Origin: Psettodes erumei
Lineage: Eukaryota > Chordata > Actinopteri > Pleuronectiformes > Psettodidae
Length of the DNA: 64,000 nt
Direction of reading: 5' to 3'
Assembly (NCBI GenBank): GCA_016785225.1
Contig: JAFBJZ010000950.1
Span: 248,001-312,000, forward strand
In this document: in pieces, positions 36,401-64,000 of the stretch
Numbering within the stretch: position 1 is the stretch's first letter
Layout of the letters: each line of letters starts with the position of its first letter
Position numbers and translations under genes: made by a program
Notes under the pieces: model-generated
What the model was told of the DNA's origin: nothing
Databases searched by the model: none
Seen by the model: the letters and a program-made list of their open reading frames with translations, nothing else

Positions 36401-37908
36401 CTGGCGATGTCTGCACCACATTTGCTACATCAGGCTCACTGTGGACCAACGGTGGCCCCGTGCCGGCCAGGCTCTCAGGTCTCCTGACAATGCTGACCTC
36501 TGGCAACCTCTGGCCGCCTTCCTTGATGATCAGCTGGACAGTGCGAGGTTTAGGGATGGGAGGAGTTGAAGTCAAAGACAAGGATGCGGAGGATGGGTGG
36601 AGGGGAGGATTTGGAGCTGTACAAGAAGAGATAGGAGGAGGAAGCGAGGAGGAGCTGGTGGAGGGCACAGACGTGCAAACGCTTGTTGCAGACTTTGAGG
36701 GAACTGTGGGAATGTGAGTGTGTTGTTTCTCAGACGGGGAGGTGGAACTGACAGAGAGCGAAGTCTGGATGTTGGGCGTTGTACCAGAGGAGTTGCGTTG
36801 CCGCGTGTGTGAATCTGTCTGTGGCAGCTGTTGGTCAGCGGGTGCGTTCGAATGTGGTTCACTCTCAGTGTCGAGAGCCACGGTGGGGTCTTTGTCGGGT
36901 CCAGACTTCGGACCGGACGCCGATGATTTCTGTTCGGGTGCCTGCCCTTTAGCTTTGATGTCACCAGGCTCTGCATGGAGTTCTGCTTGCTGAACACCGT
37001 CCATCACTGACCCTCCAGCATTTGTTTTGTTTTGCGTTGGCTGCAGTTTATTCACCTCCACGTGTTTTGCAGGAAGCTGTCGGGGCGTGGCCACCTCTGG
37101 CAGGGTTTCCTGTGGCAAGCTGACTGGACTGCTAAACCTGATCGCTTGGCTCGTTTCAAACATCTCGGATCGCTGCAGATGGACCTGACCTGGTTTGCTG
37201 GAATCCCGTACGTTGATGAAACCAATGACGTCACTGGGAGGGTCAGGCTCTGGCCACGTGGGCAGGTATGAGATCAAGCATGCCTTCTCTAAATTGGTAA
37301 GTCCAGGATGGAGGACAGGAGCTTCCTGTACAGATTCCATACTACCCCTCCCCCGCCTCCTCTTCTTAGATTCTGGGCCCTCTGGGTTCTTGGAGCTCTT
37401 TGAATTTTGGGGCTCTTTGGGGCTGTTGAGGTCAGTGGAGGCGGTCAGGCTGGGGTTACCCGCAGCAACCAGGGCGTATTTGGGGTTGTACAGTTTCCTG
37501 GCGAGATCGGCAGGAGGAGGGATGACGGCAGGCTGCGGGAGCGGCTCCGGCTCAGGTCCGGGCTCCTTGGCGACCTGGCGGAGGTCAACGAAGCTGGAAG
37601 ACATGTAGAGGAAACGAAACAGCCGGTCGAAGCCCTCCACTGCCTGACCCGTAACCACAGTGATGAGGTTTCTGTCCAGCCTTGAGGACATCCAGGTGAA
37701 ACTATATGTAAAACACAGCAAACGCAAAGTCAGATTACGTTCAACTAACCCAAAGAAATGACAAAACCAAAGCCACTTCAGTGAAAAAGCATTCGTCACA
37801 TTTATAAGCAGTTTATGTAGTTTGTAGAGAATCCTCTTGGGAGCCCACAGATATAAACTGTTTCTTTCAGTTACTGTCTTTCTCACCTCATCTCCTCACA
37901 CTCTCGCT

Positions 37909-37954
<46 letters not shown>

Positions 37955-40900
37955 GTGCACTGACCTGTACGACCCAGACACGGCTTTGTCTCCATCCACA
38001 AACATGAATCTGTGTCCCAGCTGCCCCCTGACCCTGGTGCACGAGCGAGTGCAGAACTCTGTTCCTTCTGTGCAGCGGACGCGAAGGTGCTGTAACACAC
38101 ACACACACACACACTACACATTTAAAGCTAACTCACCTGTGACCTGTGTGATGTTAGGCTTCACATCATTAACTTCAACTCAAGAAAAGAGGAAAATTAC
38201 ATCTTGTGTCAAGCATACGAGGAACAAAAAGTCATTTTGATTTTACGAGGTGATTATTTTAATTAATGTGCTGCTATACCGTTTGCCAGAAGATGCGCTG
38301 TTTGTCAACTGTTAGCTACAAAATGTTGACTTGACAGACACGCCGCTACTGTGGTCGCTGCAAGTTTAGACTCATTTGGGGAGGAGCCCAGGTTCAACCT
38401 GACCTTTTGGTTCTCGGAAAGTGGCGACTTCTTGTGCCAGGTATCTCAGAGGGGCCAGGCCCCTGAGCTGTGATGGAGCCAAAAAAAAAAATCATACAAC
38501 CAGTTGTCTTAATGCATCAGATCGTTCCCGGTATGACTTGCCTCACTTCGGAAACACACCCATATTCTGTTTCCCTCAGAACATTCCTTTGCCTAACTGA
38601 TTAGATAGAATCACCAAATTGCATCTCTGGGTGTGTGTATTCAGCTCTACGCTGTGGCTGATGAGCTCTTGAGCTGACGCAAGAAGAATTTTATCTGTAC
38701 ATTACGTGGAGCTGAGTAAGTCCACCTCTATTTCACTGAGGGGTCACTGTGGCGGAGGTCTAACGTGTACAGAAACCTCTTTCGTCGGCCGAGGAGGGAG
38801 AGGAATCTGGCACCTCTTCGTCTACGTCAACTCATCTCACCACTCGTCCGCTCCTCCTGCCTTCCTCCCTCCTCCTGTCACTTAACAGCTTACAGTTAAA
38901 AAAAACTCAAGCTGTCCTCCAGCCACCACACTTGTTCTCTCCTCTTCCTGCCAGTCAGCCTTCGAGCAGCCAAGGATCGGCTCCCGGACAGATTCGGGGA
39001 AATTTTACGTTAGCTGCTCGTTACTGTTACGCAGCTGTCCCCAGGGCTATCAGGTTTTCTGGCATAGCAACAAGGGTGATAAGCATATGTCAGAGGCTGC
39101 CGTTGGACGACCATTTATAACCTCAGTAGTCATACACTTTTCTTTGATAGAATAAGCTCTGCTCAGGTGCTCTGCAGAGGCTGCTCCCTGTTGAATCAAA
39201 GCAGCAGCACAGGATTCACATAAACTATATGACCTGTCGGCCGTCAAACACACCTCATGGAGCTCCATTAAAAGGCTGGATCTATTTCTTAATATGCAGC
39301 TTTGTAATCAAGTGAACCATGCAGCGTCGGCAAATAAAACGCCAGCCAGCTGTCAGGAATAACATGCAATAACACGTAATGTGAGCACAGTCAGTTTGGG
39401 TTAAAATAACAATGGTTTGCATGTATATCCGCACACATTCTCAGGTGCGCCGTGCCTGAGCGCTACATTTCTGCTGGCTGAAAGCTGTGTGACCTGACAT
39501 CCTGCTCACACCTTCACTTAATAACAGACCCACGCTGACCCTCGAAATAGGAGACCCATACAGAAAGCTGTGACCCAGGCATGTATCTTCTAAATGCAGA
39601 TTTAAATGTAATTTAAATGTATGGAGCCGCAGTTTGAGCATGAACAGCTGCGTCACCCAGGCAGGTTTGCGCATTTGCTTTGGAGCAAAACTAAAAAGAG
39701 GAGACAACTCTGAGAATGTCAGCTTCATAAACATGTCATATTGTCAGATGCAATATAAACTTCCATTTACGTCACAGGAGACTGTGACATTTTCCTCTGT
39801 TTTCCAGACGAGGGATTTTGTGTTTCTCTACCGAGGCATATACTCACAAAGGAGAGCTCACGCACGTGTGTGTGTCTGCTGCTTTACATTTTCCAGGAGC
39901 GTGTGAGTGCATGTGGGTCAATGTCTGTCACCACGCGTATATAAATACAGCTTTTTGCATCACTTTGAACATCTTTAATTAAACATTATGAGGCCTCTAC
40001 TGTATGTCAAAAGTTTCTCCCAAGAGGAAGGAGGACAACTCAGCAGCGATGAGGCAAGCAAGTAAGAAGACAAACCAAATGCAAATCTGTTAGTCGTTAA
40101 TCACTGTACCCATCATCTTCCTTGGAAATGAGACACTTCGCCAGCGACGTTGATGCTGGCTAACTTGGCTCAGAACGATTGTGTTCGTTGGCGTGGCAGT
40201 CTGATCAAAAGAATGTTTTTTCATAATCACTTTCACTGAACACGCTATTGTATTTTCATGTCCTAACATGACCCAGGAATTAATCTTTGGTGCAGTGCCA
40301 GTTTGTGCGACTTGTTGGCTGTCGTCTCAACCCTACTGTGTGTGAGTGTGAGAGAGAGAGAGGCATCGATAAGTGAACGCACATGTCATGTGCATGTGCT
40401 TTCACTTGTCCACACGTAACTGACTAGACTTCAATCGTGTGTCTTTCTTTCACAAGATAATTTGTACTTGAATTGTGTTCCAAGACAGCAGAGCACAATC
40501 AATCCAGAAGCTCCAGTGGGTTCTTGTTCGCTTACTATAAGTAGGTGGAACCTACAAACTGTGATATCGGTTGGTCAGTGTGTCCAACAGTGTGGTCCAC
40601 AGCAAAGTATCTGAACAACTACTGTCCAGATTGCCATAAAATTATGGGGCTTTGAGCATACGACTTGATTTTACATACATACAACTTCTTCCCTGATTCC
40701 AAATGACAGCTTGATATGCGAAAGAGACGGAGGCTGTGTTGCTTTCTCACCTTGAGGTGTCCGGCGTGCATGTTTGCCCTCTCGCACATGGACAGGAAGT
40801 GAGGTAGGCTTGTGCGATCCAACAGGATGTAGACAGACACCCTCCTCTTGAAACCAGCGTCCAGTAAATCCCTGAAGATGTCGACGTCAGTGAAGACGTC

Positions 40901-42503
40901 CATCGCCACCGCTATCACCTGGAGGTATGTAGTTCACACACATGGGCAATGCTGTTGTATAGATCTGCACATATTGTTTATGTGTCTAAAGGGACACACA
41001 GACACACACAACCACCTAATCACGGTGTGGGAGGATCAGGGGCGAGGCCTCAGGTCACTGTGGCTATGCTTGTACATGCAAACATTGTACAATGTTTACC
41101 CACTTCAGCTAAAGCAAATGAGATTCCGGTTGTTCCACAGGTTTGAGTAAAAACATGATAAGCTTTTCTGTGCATAGGAAAGCAGGAATTAAGGGCACGT
41201 GTTCTCCTCTTACGTGACCCATATAACTTTTTTCTTTTTCTGTCAGGAGCCTGCCAGGAAAATGCCCACCAGACATTTCAAAGAAATAACTCGTGCCACC
41301 GGGAACAGTTGCTAAGAAATAAAATGTGTCATAATCTTGTGCCTTAAGATGAGTCAGCCACATGAAAACACACACAGGCACATGCACCCTGGCAGTACCT
41401 CACATGTACATGCAAATATCCAGTGCAATGTTCCCATGTTGCTGGGACAGCTGCAGTGTGTGGTGCCTCTTTCAGTCCCCGATAAAGCAAGTTGCACTTT
41501 ACTTTCTTGATTGTCTCTATGTGTCAGCAGTCTGTACTCTGACCTGGCTGATCATGCTAACACTGTACCAACATTATGGGTAATCTTTTGAATGGGTAAA
41601 CAACCAAAAAAAACTCAAACAGTCACTGGAGCATTTTTACACATTTACTGAGCCGCGAAAGGGGACTTGAGCAAGAGTTGCATGAGTCTGACAGGACAGG
41701 ACAGGACAGGACAGGACAGGACAGGACCGAACAGGACAGGACCGAACAGGACCGGACAGGACAGCTTGTTTTAATGCAACACATGGGGGTCAAAGAGCAC
41801 AGATAAACATTTAGAAGTGTCCTGTAGGTCTTCCACAGGCAGACAGAGCTAGGCATTCAAATTTAAAAACAAGTAGAGTAAATAAGGCTAAAAACCTTCC
41901 TTCCAATCCTATCATCACTGATTATTTTTAAGCCTTATATGCGCACAAAGATAAGATAAAGAAGTGAAGGAAGTAAAATGTAGGATATAGTAGGCCTTAT
42001 AGGTATTGATAAACTACAACGCCCACTCTGGTCCGAGTGGCCCAACATACCTTCTGCGCCTGCGCAATCATCTTTCTGACGACCCCTTTGATGTGCGCCT
42101 GACCGTCCAGCGGCGGCTGTGTGTAAACGGTGGTCCGCGTCACCCCGCGGTACGCCTCGGTGTCCGGCCAGCCCAGGTCCATCTGGGGCACGGAGGTGTC
42201 CGACAGCTCGGGCCAGTAGTGGAGCGAAAGCGGGTGCTCGTCGTCCTCCCCGACGCCCAGGAAGATCTCCGCGTCCGGGTCGTAGGGCTCCACCGCCCCG
42301 GCGAGAGTCTCCAGCTCCGGGTCCGAGAGGAAACCCCGTAGGCCGCTGTCCTGCAGGTGCTTGACGAACGCCTCGCGGCCATCCCGCAGGAGCGTCTCCA
42401 GCGCGAGCCGCTGCTCCTCGCAGTAGAAGAACTCCGGCTTGGACTCGTGCGTCCGCGGGTTCACGTGGTGTTCGTCAAGGCACTGTAACTGGGACAGAGC
42501 CAT
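33477..42503 (-). CDS. fam83g: FAM83G (PAWS1), CK1-binding DUF1669 scaffold, 1,389 residues
   Basis: Minus-strand coding exons are 42503-42051, 40918-40751, 38089-37965, 37701-34833 and 34031-33477 (stop TAG 33477-33479); phases agree throughout. The start MALSQLQCLDEHHV matches the family start, so the ATG eight codons upstream is not used. Residues 1 to about 285 form the DUF1669 domain, with LDLGWPDT-like DLGWPDTEAYRGVTR, FTDVDIFRDLLDAGFKR and FMFVDGDKAVSGSYSFTW. The Asp of VDGD (about 239) and the Phe of GFDRLF (about 273) correspond to human D262 and F296, needed for CK1-alpha binding, so binding should be retained. Conserved tail motifs are YLPTWPEPDP, PIPKPRTV, SDEYYE, and the C-terminal FGRLYNLKGLKEKMSKLP. 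FAM83G acts in BMP/SMAD1 and Wnt signalling. Human FAM83G has about 823 residues, so this protein is some 570 longer, mainly in a disordered region of exon 4. The gene lies next to grap, as in human 17p11.2. Confidence 0.95.
34032..34832 (-). other. fam83g intron 4
   Basis: About 800 bases, AT-rich, with the acceptor TCCTTCCAAG|CTACC at its end. An in-frame alternative acceptor exists 18 bases further into exon 5 (AAGCAG|CTG). Nothing else is seen. Confidence 0.5.
34833..37701 (-). CDS. fam83g: fam83g exon 4, giant exon encoding the disordered middle region
   Basis: 2,869 bases with no stop, from SFTWMSSRLDRN to RETEGPK (donor AAG|GTAAGA). After the domain end it is rich in P, S, T, E and Q, with many S/T-P sites clustered near TPTPDG, THTPDPRPYSPDF and TPTPDVSDGYISP. 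It ends in K/R/E-rich sequence. Most of the length gain over mammalian FAM83G is here. The many open frames on the opposite strand are shadows. Confidence 0.93.
37911..37952. repeat. (CA)21 microsatellite at a splice donor
   Basis: The pure run ends 12 bases from the end of fam83g exon 3. In the transcript it is a GU-rich run immediately after the 5' splice site. Confidence 0.97.
38090..40750 (-). other. fam83g intron 2
   Basis: 2.7 kb between exons 2 and 3. No gene is seen on either strand. Confidence 0.5.
40919..42050 (-). other. fam83g intron 1
   Basis: 1.1 kb containing a 5-base minisatellite at 41691-41764 and no supportable gene. Confidence 0.5.
41691..41764. repeat. ACAGG pentanucleotide tandem repeat
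   Basis: About 15 copies of a 5-base unit ACAGG. Several copies are changed to ACCGA or ACCGG in the second half. It lies in fam83g intron 1. Confidence 0.95.
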
Positions 42504-42913
42504 GTCCGGGGCCCCAAAAGTACTCAACCAGAAAACAACACTGAAACTTCACCGGGTTTCACGCGCGTCTTCTCCTCGCGGACCTCTCCAGACTTCGGGT
42601 GGAGAAAGCTGGATTAAAGCGTCCCAACGTAACGGTGCTTCACGTAGTCACCGTAGTCACCCGCCGCGGTCAGCCCTGAAAATCCTGTGAGCGGCCATGG
42701 CGCCTCTAACACTCAGCCGTCGTCACTCCTGTGTCAGACTGAAGGACTTCACCGGCCTGAGAGAGAGTGAGAGAGATAGAAAGAGAGAGACAGACACCCC
42801 GCCGGCGGCACCGCCCGACAGGTGTGACCCTGGCAGTCAAAACACACCCACTCACACGCATACAGAGACGCGCACCTTTGTCACGTGGTAGGGCTTTCCA
42901 ACTTTCCAACAGA

Positions 42914-42914
<1 letters not shown>

Positions 42915-42956
<42 letters not shown>
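42915..42956. repeat. (TG)21 microsatellite
   Basis: Uninterrupted TG run about 410 bases upstream of the fam83g start codon. It is complementary to the CA run at 43029-43064. Confidence 0.97.
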
Positions 42957-42957
<1 letters not shown>

Positions 42958-43025
42958 TAACGAAGCCATTAACGAAACCATCCCTCCCTTCTCGACTACT
43001 CGTTAAACCATAAACCTGACCCCCC

Positions 43026-43028
<3 letters not shown>

Positions 43029-43064
<36 letters not shown>
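43029..43064. repeat. (AC)18 microsatellite
   Basis: Uninterrupted AC run preceded by a C8 tract and followed by ACCC-ACAC variants. With the upstream TG run it forms an inverted pair with a 72-base spacer. Confidence 0.97.
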
Positions 43065-43066
<2 letters not shown>

Positions 43067-46000
43067 ACACACCCACACACCCACATACAGGCACAAAGCA
43101 TCATCTGAAAACCATCAGCAGATCACACCTAAGCCGTGCCGTGTTGTTTTACCTGTTCTGTCATGTTTCTTAAACCTTCCCTGCCAGGACGGAGTGTCCC
43201 AACCCCGGGTTTTCAAACGAACAAAACCAAGCACATGATTTGGCCTCGCTTTGATGAAAAGCAAGAATTAGGCAGAGGAATTAGCGTGGGATTAATCTGC
43301 CGTAAAAACATTAACTGCAGGGGATCTTATAATCTTTTGGAAAGATAAACGTGTCGAGTACACGTTCACCTGCCCAAGTCAAACCAATACTAAAGGTACT
43401 GGGTTGATGTTCTGCAGTAATGAGGATGAAGTCGGCTGAACTCCCTGCCTTGATAATATTAATTTGTCAACCACAGTGAGAGACAGAAACAGGTCTCCAC
43501 AAGGACCCAGCAGCCAAAGCAAACATGTAGCCTCCAGCTTTTAGGATAGTTGTACTGTATGTCTTTCATGTTTAAATGACTTAAAATTACCCCACCTCGC
43601 CTCATTATTAGTGGTTAACAGTAATATGAGGGAGCTGGGTTGGATCCTTGGAAGCTGTGTGTGATGTAATGACATGTCATTAGCTGCCGTATGAGAAAGC
43701 GGGCCAAAGAGTCACGATGCTCAGGGTGAGGTCAGTCAGTAACATGAACGTGAGCGTGAACGAAGTGTGGAAACCAGAGGACAATGGTCAAAAACTTCTC
43801 ACGCCGATGAAGTAACAACACAGCTGGCGTAACCTTGTTGGGATGTTCTTTTTGCTGCCAAAGTTTCTGGACTTATGAAAGGATCTACCGCTTCCTGTTC
43901 AGGTTGGGGTGAGAAACCAACTTGAAAGAGTTCATCTCAGGCTAAAGGTTAAAACTGGCGCAGCTTTTGTTGCAACACATCGCAGCGTTGTCTGGTGTTC
44001 CAATACTTGAACTGGTACATCAGGCTGGATTGGATAACCGTTCGACCTCCTGATTATATTTCTCAAACTGGGCTCCGAGATCGTTTGATTCCTGTCTCTC
44101 TGATGCCAGAAACAGCATGCCCACACCAGTGCAAACCATGGTGGGGGTTTTTGTGTTAACATACTTAAAAAGTGCCCGCCCACAGAGATTATGCTGCCAC
44201 TTCTCAAACGATGCAACCCTCGTCTGCAGACAGCAGCGAGCCCCGAACCCTTCTGACTGTCTGGCCGTCGCTGCACGTCGCGTGCTTTCTGACTGGCTGA
44301 ATCACTCGCTGGCGTCTTGCTGACTCACCCGCTGTTCATCTCACCTTTTGATTTATTCGCTCGCCGAGTGCCGGAGTGCGAATAATAGTCTAACAAACCG
44401 TTGGTTTATAGGGTGTAGGACTGGTTTGCCGGCCGGTTGCAGTTATTTCTCCTCACGCTGTTGGGGGTTAAACAGCCAGAGGCGGTCAGTCAGTCAGATG
44501 GTTCAACTGTTCTGTTGTATTTGCATCCAACACCTGTCAATATCACTGACGTCGCAGCTCGCACCCCCCCACCACCACCACCACTTGCCCTTTTGCTGCC
44601 ACTCTCATTCACACAGTCGACAGCTCTGCTCCCTCGCCCCGCCTTTCCATCTCGCATCAGTATTCTGCTGCTTCCCTTCTGTTTTATTATCTCCGTCTGT
44701 CTTATTTAGAAATTCTCCGTCCTGTCTCATTGTGCTTCTTCGGCTCTCCTCCTGTTTGTACCTGTCTGCCTGACTCCGCCGCTCTCATCTGCTACTTTTA
44801 ACTGAGCGCTCTGCTTCGCGACAGTGTGTCAGTGACGTCGTCCCACTTCTAGCGTGCGACACAAATATGCCATCGTAAATGTGTGTGTCTCACACACACA
44901 CGCGCGCACACCACAGCCCTTTATCCACGCGCTCGCTCTTCAGAGTGACTCCACAGTTCACAGTCAAAACAGAACAGAAAGCAGCAGAGCTATTTCTGGT
45001 TACACCTTTAACTCCTCTCTTCCTCTCCCCCGCTGGGTGACGGTGGTTTATTGACCAACTGTCTTCGACGATGCCAAAGGTGACTCTGTCAGGGGGAATG
45101 AAAAAGTAAAAACAAGAGTGAGAGAAAACAGACGTGGTTCATTCCAGGGGAATTATGTTTCAGACATTGCATCCTGGTGAGAGAATCAGCGCTGCATTCC
45201 GCGCATAGCGCCGGTCGACCGTCAGGGCACACTGTGCTGGCATCCATAATGACATATGAGTGTGCGTGGGTATGTGTGTCTGTCATCAGTGCTGCTCGGT
45301 CTCGCACACACACACACACAAACACACTCAGACCTCACATAAAGATGACGACAGGAAATAAATGATCGTGAGATCTCTCCTAGCAGGTATGTGTTCATCG
45401 TGACATAATCATGCCTGGTCACACACTAATTACAAGTTTATTACCATATTAATTATATAACACAGCACTAGAAGTGCAAGTAATGATTATTCTGATCAAT
45501 TTAACTGTTATCATCATTACTTATGGGTTTTTTCCCCAATTAATCCTAAATTTAGTCTGAAAAGTGTCCAAAAACAAAAGCCCGTCAGAGGTTCTGTTAG
45601 CCCGACTGATGTCTGCAAGTTGATTGTGCAACAAAACACACACCTGGCTAATGACTTCACCATCATTAAAATAGTTGAATTTTCTCTCAATTGACTAATC
45701 TGTCTTTCAACAACAACTTATCATCTTTTCGGTGCAAACTGCACGTGCTCAAATGGCGTTTATGCTAAAAAAGTGCAGAGTCATGACGTTTGGTGGGAAG
45801 CCCGTGTGGTGTGTATCGCACAGTACTGCTCTGTGTCAAATATCATGGCAAATGTCATGACATGGCAATTGCCCTACATGCAGTGAAGTGGCATTTTGTG
45901 CGTGAAATTCCACTCTCTGAGCCTCAAATGGACCAGCGTGGCTTTAAGTGGGTCACAGGGTACTGCAGGGCGCGTACGGTCTGCGTCTCATTATTCTGTT

Positions 46001-46661
46001 GGTTTTGCTGAAATAGGGGGAAATGCGGGCTGCGACTCGGAGGAGTCTGGAACCGGCTGCAAGTGCAGAGTGAGAACGGAAAGGCCAACGGCTTACAAAC
46101 TGCGTCAGGGAAGAGCATTTAGTGGGGCATTCACGTAACAGACATTCACATATTATTGAATAATAACGCCCAAGCTTAAAGTTCAAAGAGGTAAATGTAT
46201 CACTTTATTTAAATGATTTATCATTACAGGTTAAGGAAGACCGGTCCAAGTTGTCACTGTTAATCACATAAAATGAGGTTTCACTTAAACTACTGGTTGC
46301 CACAGAAACAAAAGCTTTATACAGCGTTGGATTTTACTTGTATTATACAGTATGTATACTAAGACTACACATGAGTAAGAATAAATACATAGAAACAAAC
46401 AAACGGTCCAGAGATGGAGCTGAGCACATTACATTTTAAGCTGTGTGTTATAAAACAAAGTGATGTTTGAGCACACAGTAACTTTCTTTACAGGCCCACA
46501 GGGCACAGGGCTGTACACACACACACACACACACAGATCCATAACCCAAACTTATACACACATCCATTCCCATCTTCATATAATAATCATACACATACAT
46601 AAAGTTTGTTTGCAGGTTTACACGTGTCGAGACCCACATTTGATGCACAAATCCCTCCACG

Positions 46662-46682
46662 CACACACACACACACACACAC
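46662..46682. repeat. (CA)n microsatellite
   Basis: CA run in the probable grap 3' UTR or just beyond. A shorter one is nearby at about 46517-46534. Confidence 0.9.
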
Positions 46683-47060
46683 AAACACACACACCAGCCC
46701 GGCGAGAGAGGAATCTGCTGTGTCAGTATCCACAGAGCGTCTGGCCCAAACATTCACAACACAATGACTCTCTGTGTCTCTCTGCGCAGCTCACCGGATC
46801 TCCTTGTGGGAACGGCGGCCAAATACCGGAGCGAATCCTGACTCATCTGCGGCAGAGAAAAAGGTTCCTCCACAAGCTCCCGAGGGCCACACACTCTTCA
46901 TTTGTTTTCATCAGGTCAGTGAGTGTGCGTGTGTTGCTTTTATTTTGCCTGCACCGGTGCTGATAAGCTGTAATAAATGATTGTGCCTGGGAGAATGTGT
47001 GTGTGTGGGTGTGTGTGTGAGAGAGTCCTCCACAGTGTATAGGTCCATATGTGGATTTTT

Positions 47061-47066
47061 TTTATT
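47061..47066 (-). terminator. Candidate poly(A) signal of grap
   Basis: AATAAA on the minus strand, 285 bases after the grap stop. Another is at 46204-46209. Confidence 0.4.
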
Positions 47067-47350
47067 TTGTTTTTATCTTTTGTTGTTTTAATTGATTATG
47101 TGATAAAGTGATTGTTTAAGTGGAGCTGTGGGATTAGGTGGAAGCAATTGATGAGTGTGTAACAGCTGATTGGGCAGGGCTTGTGATTGACAGGTGAAGG
47201 TGTAAATGGGTGGAGTCAGTAGCACATGAGCAGTTCAGTGGCAGCTCATCAAGTCACCAGAAATTAATGGGCAAGTGCTGAGCTTGGGGGGGGGGTTGAA
47301 GTGCGGAGTCGTGGGTGCTCGTTGTAGAACTTGCGGGTTGGGTCGTCGGG

Positions 47351-64000
<16,650 letters not shown>

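Larger units (their letters stand above)
42504..47350. other. Intergenic region between fam83g (5' end) and grap (3' end)
   Basis: The fam83g first exon and about 200 bases upstream are GC- and CpG-rich, consistent with a promoter. The rest holds TG and CA microsatellites, probable grap 3' UTR toward 46,200-47,350, and no supportable gene. Confidence 0.5.

Noticed and set aside
42504..42527. Extra eight codons at the fam83g N-terminus
   Set aside because: The upstream start is not an ATG-supported family start; FAM83G proteins begin MALSQ.

Overview
The window is vertebrate nuclear DNA, almost certainly from a ray-finned (teleost) fish. The evidence is compact split genes with short introns, dense CA/TG microsatellites, and interspersed repeats that I recognise from fish genomes. 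Five protein-coding genes and one snoRNA host gene can be supported. All coding models below come from splice sites and reading phase read directly from the sequence, together with family knowledge; no alignment was run.

Layout: (1) 149-1013, + strand: prcd, a 47-residue photoreceptor disc protein in two exons. (2) 4326-11798, + strand: fbf1, a ciliary transition-fibre coiled-coil protein; 29 coding exons give 1,155 residues, preceded by a near-perfect RFX X-box. (3) about 11850-13220, - strand: a small five-exon non-coding gene with box C/D snoRNAs in its introns, two of them SNORD1-like. It is best read as the SNHG16 counterpart and runs tail-to-tail with fbf1. (4) 14007-23384, + strand: a sphingosine kinase of 565 residues, sphk1 by neighbourhood but with an SPHK2-like N-terminus. 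(5) 23385-33476: a 10 kb stretch in which I see no gene. (6) 33477-42503, - strand: fam83g, five coding exons, 1,389 residues, with a very long third intracellular exon block rich in S/T-P sites. (7) 42504-47350: intergenic. (8) 47351 to beyond the right edge, - strand: the 3' three coding exons of grap (SH2 domain and C-terminal SH3); the N-terminal SH3 exons lie outside the window.

In human, PRCD, SNHG16, SPHK1 and FBF1 lie in 17q25 while FAM83G and GRAP are neighbours in 17p11.2. The window therefore joins two conserved blocks that are separate on the human chromosome. The genes do not form one pathway. Two relate to cilia or photoreceptors (prcd, fbf1) and three to signalling: lipid kinase, CK1-binding scaffold and SH2/SH3 adaptor.

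The points most worth a second look are the snoRNA host gene, the hidden prcd gene, the X-box, three GC-AG introns in fbf1, an 11-base acceptor or frameshift ambiguity in fbf1 exon 13, and loss of a ligand-binding tryptophan in the grap SH3 domain. I found no clearly new biological system.
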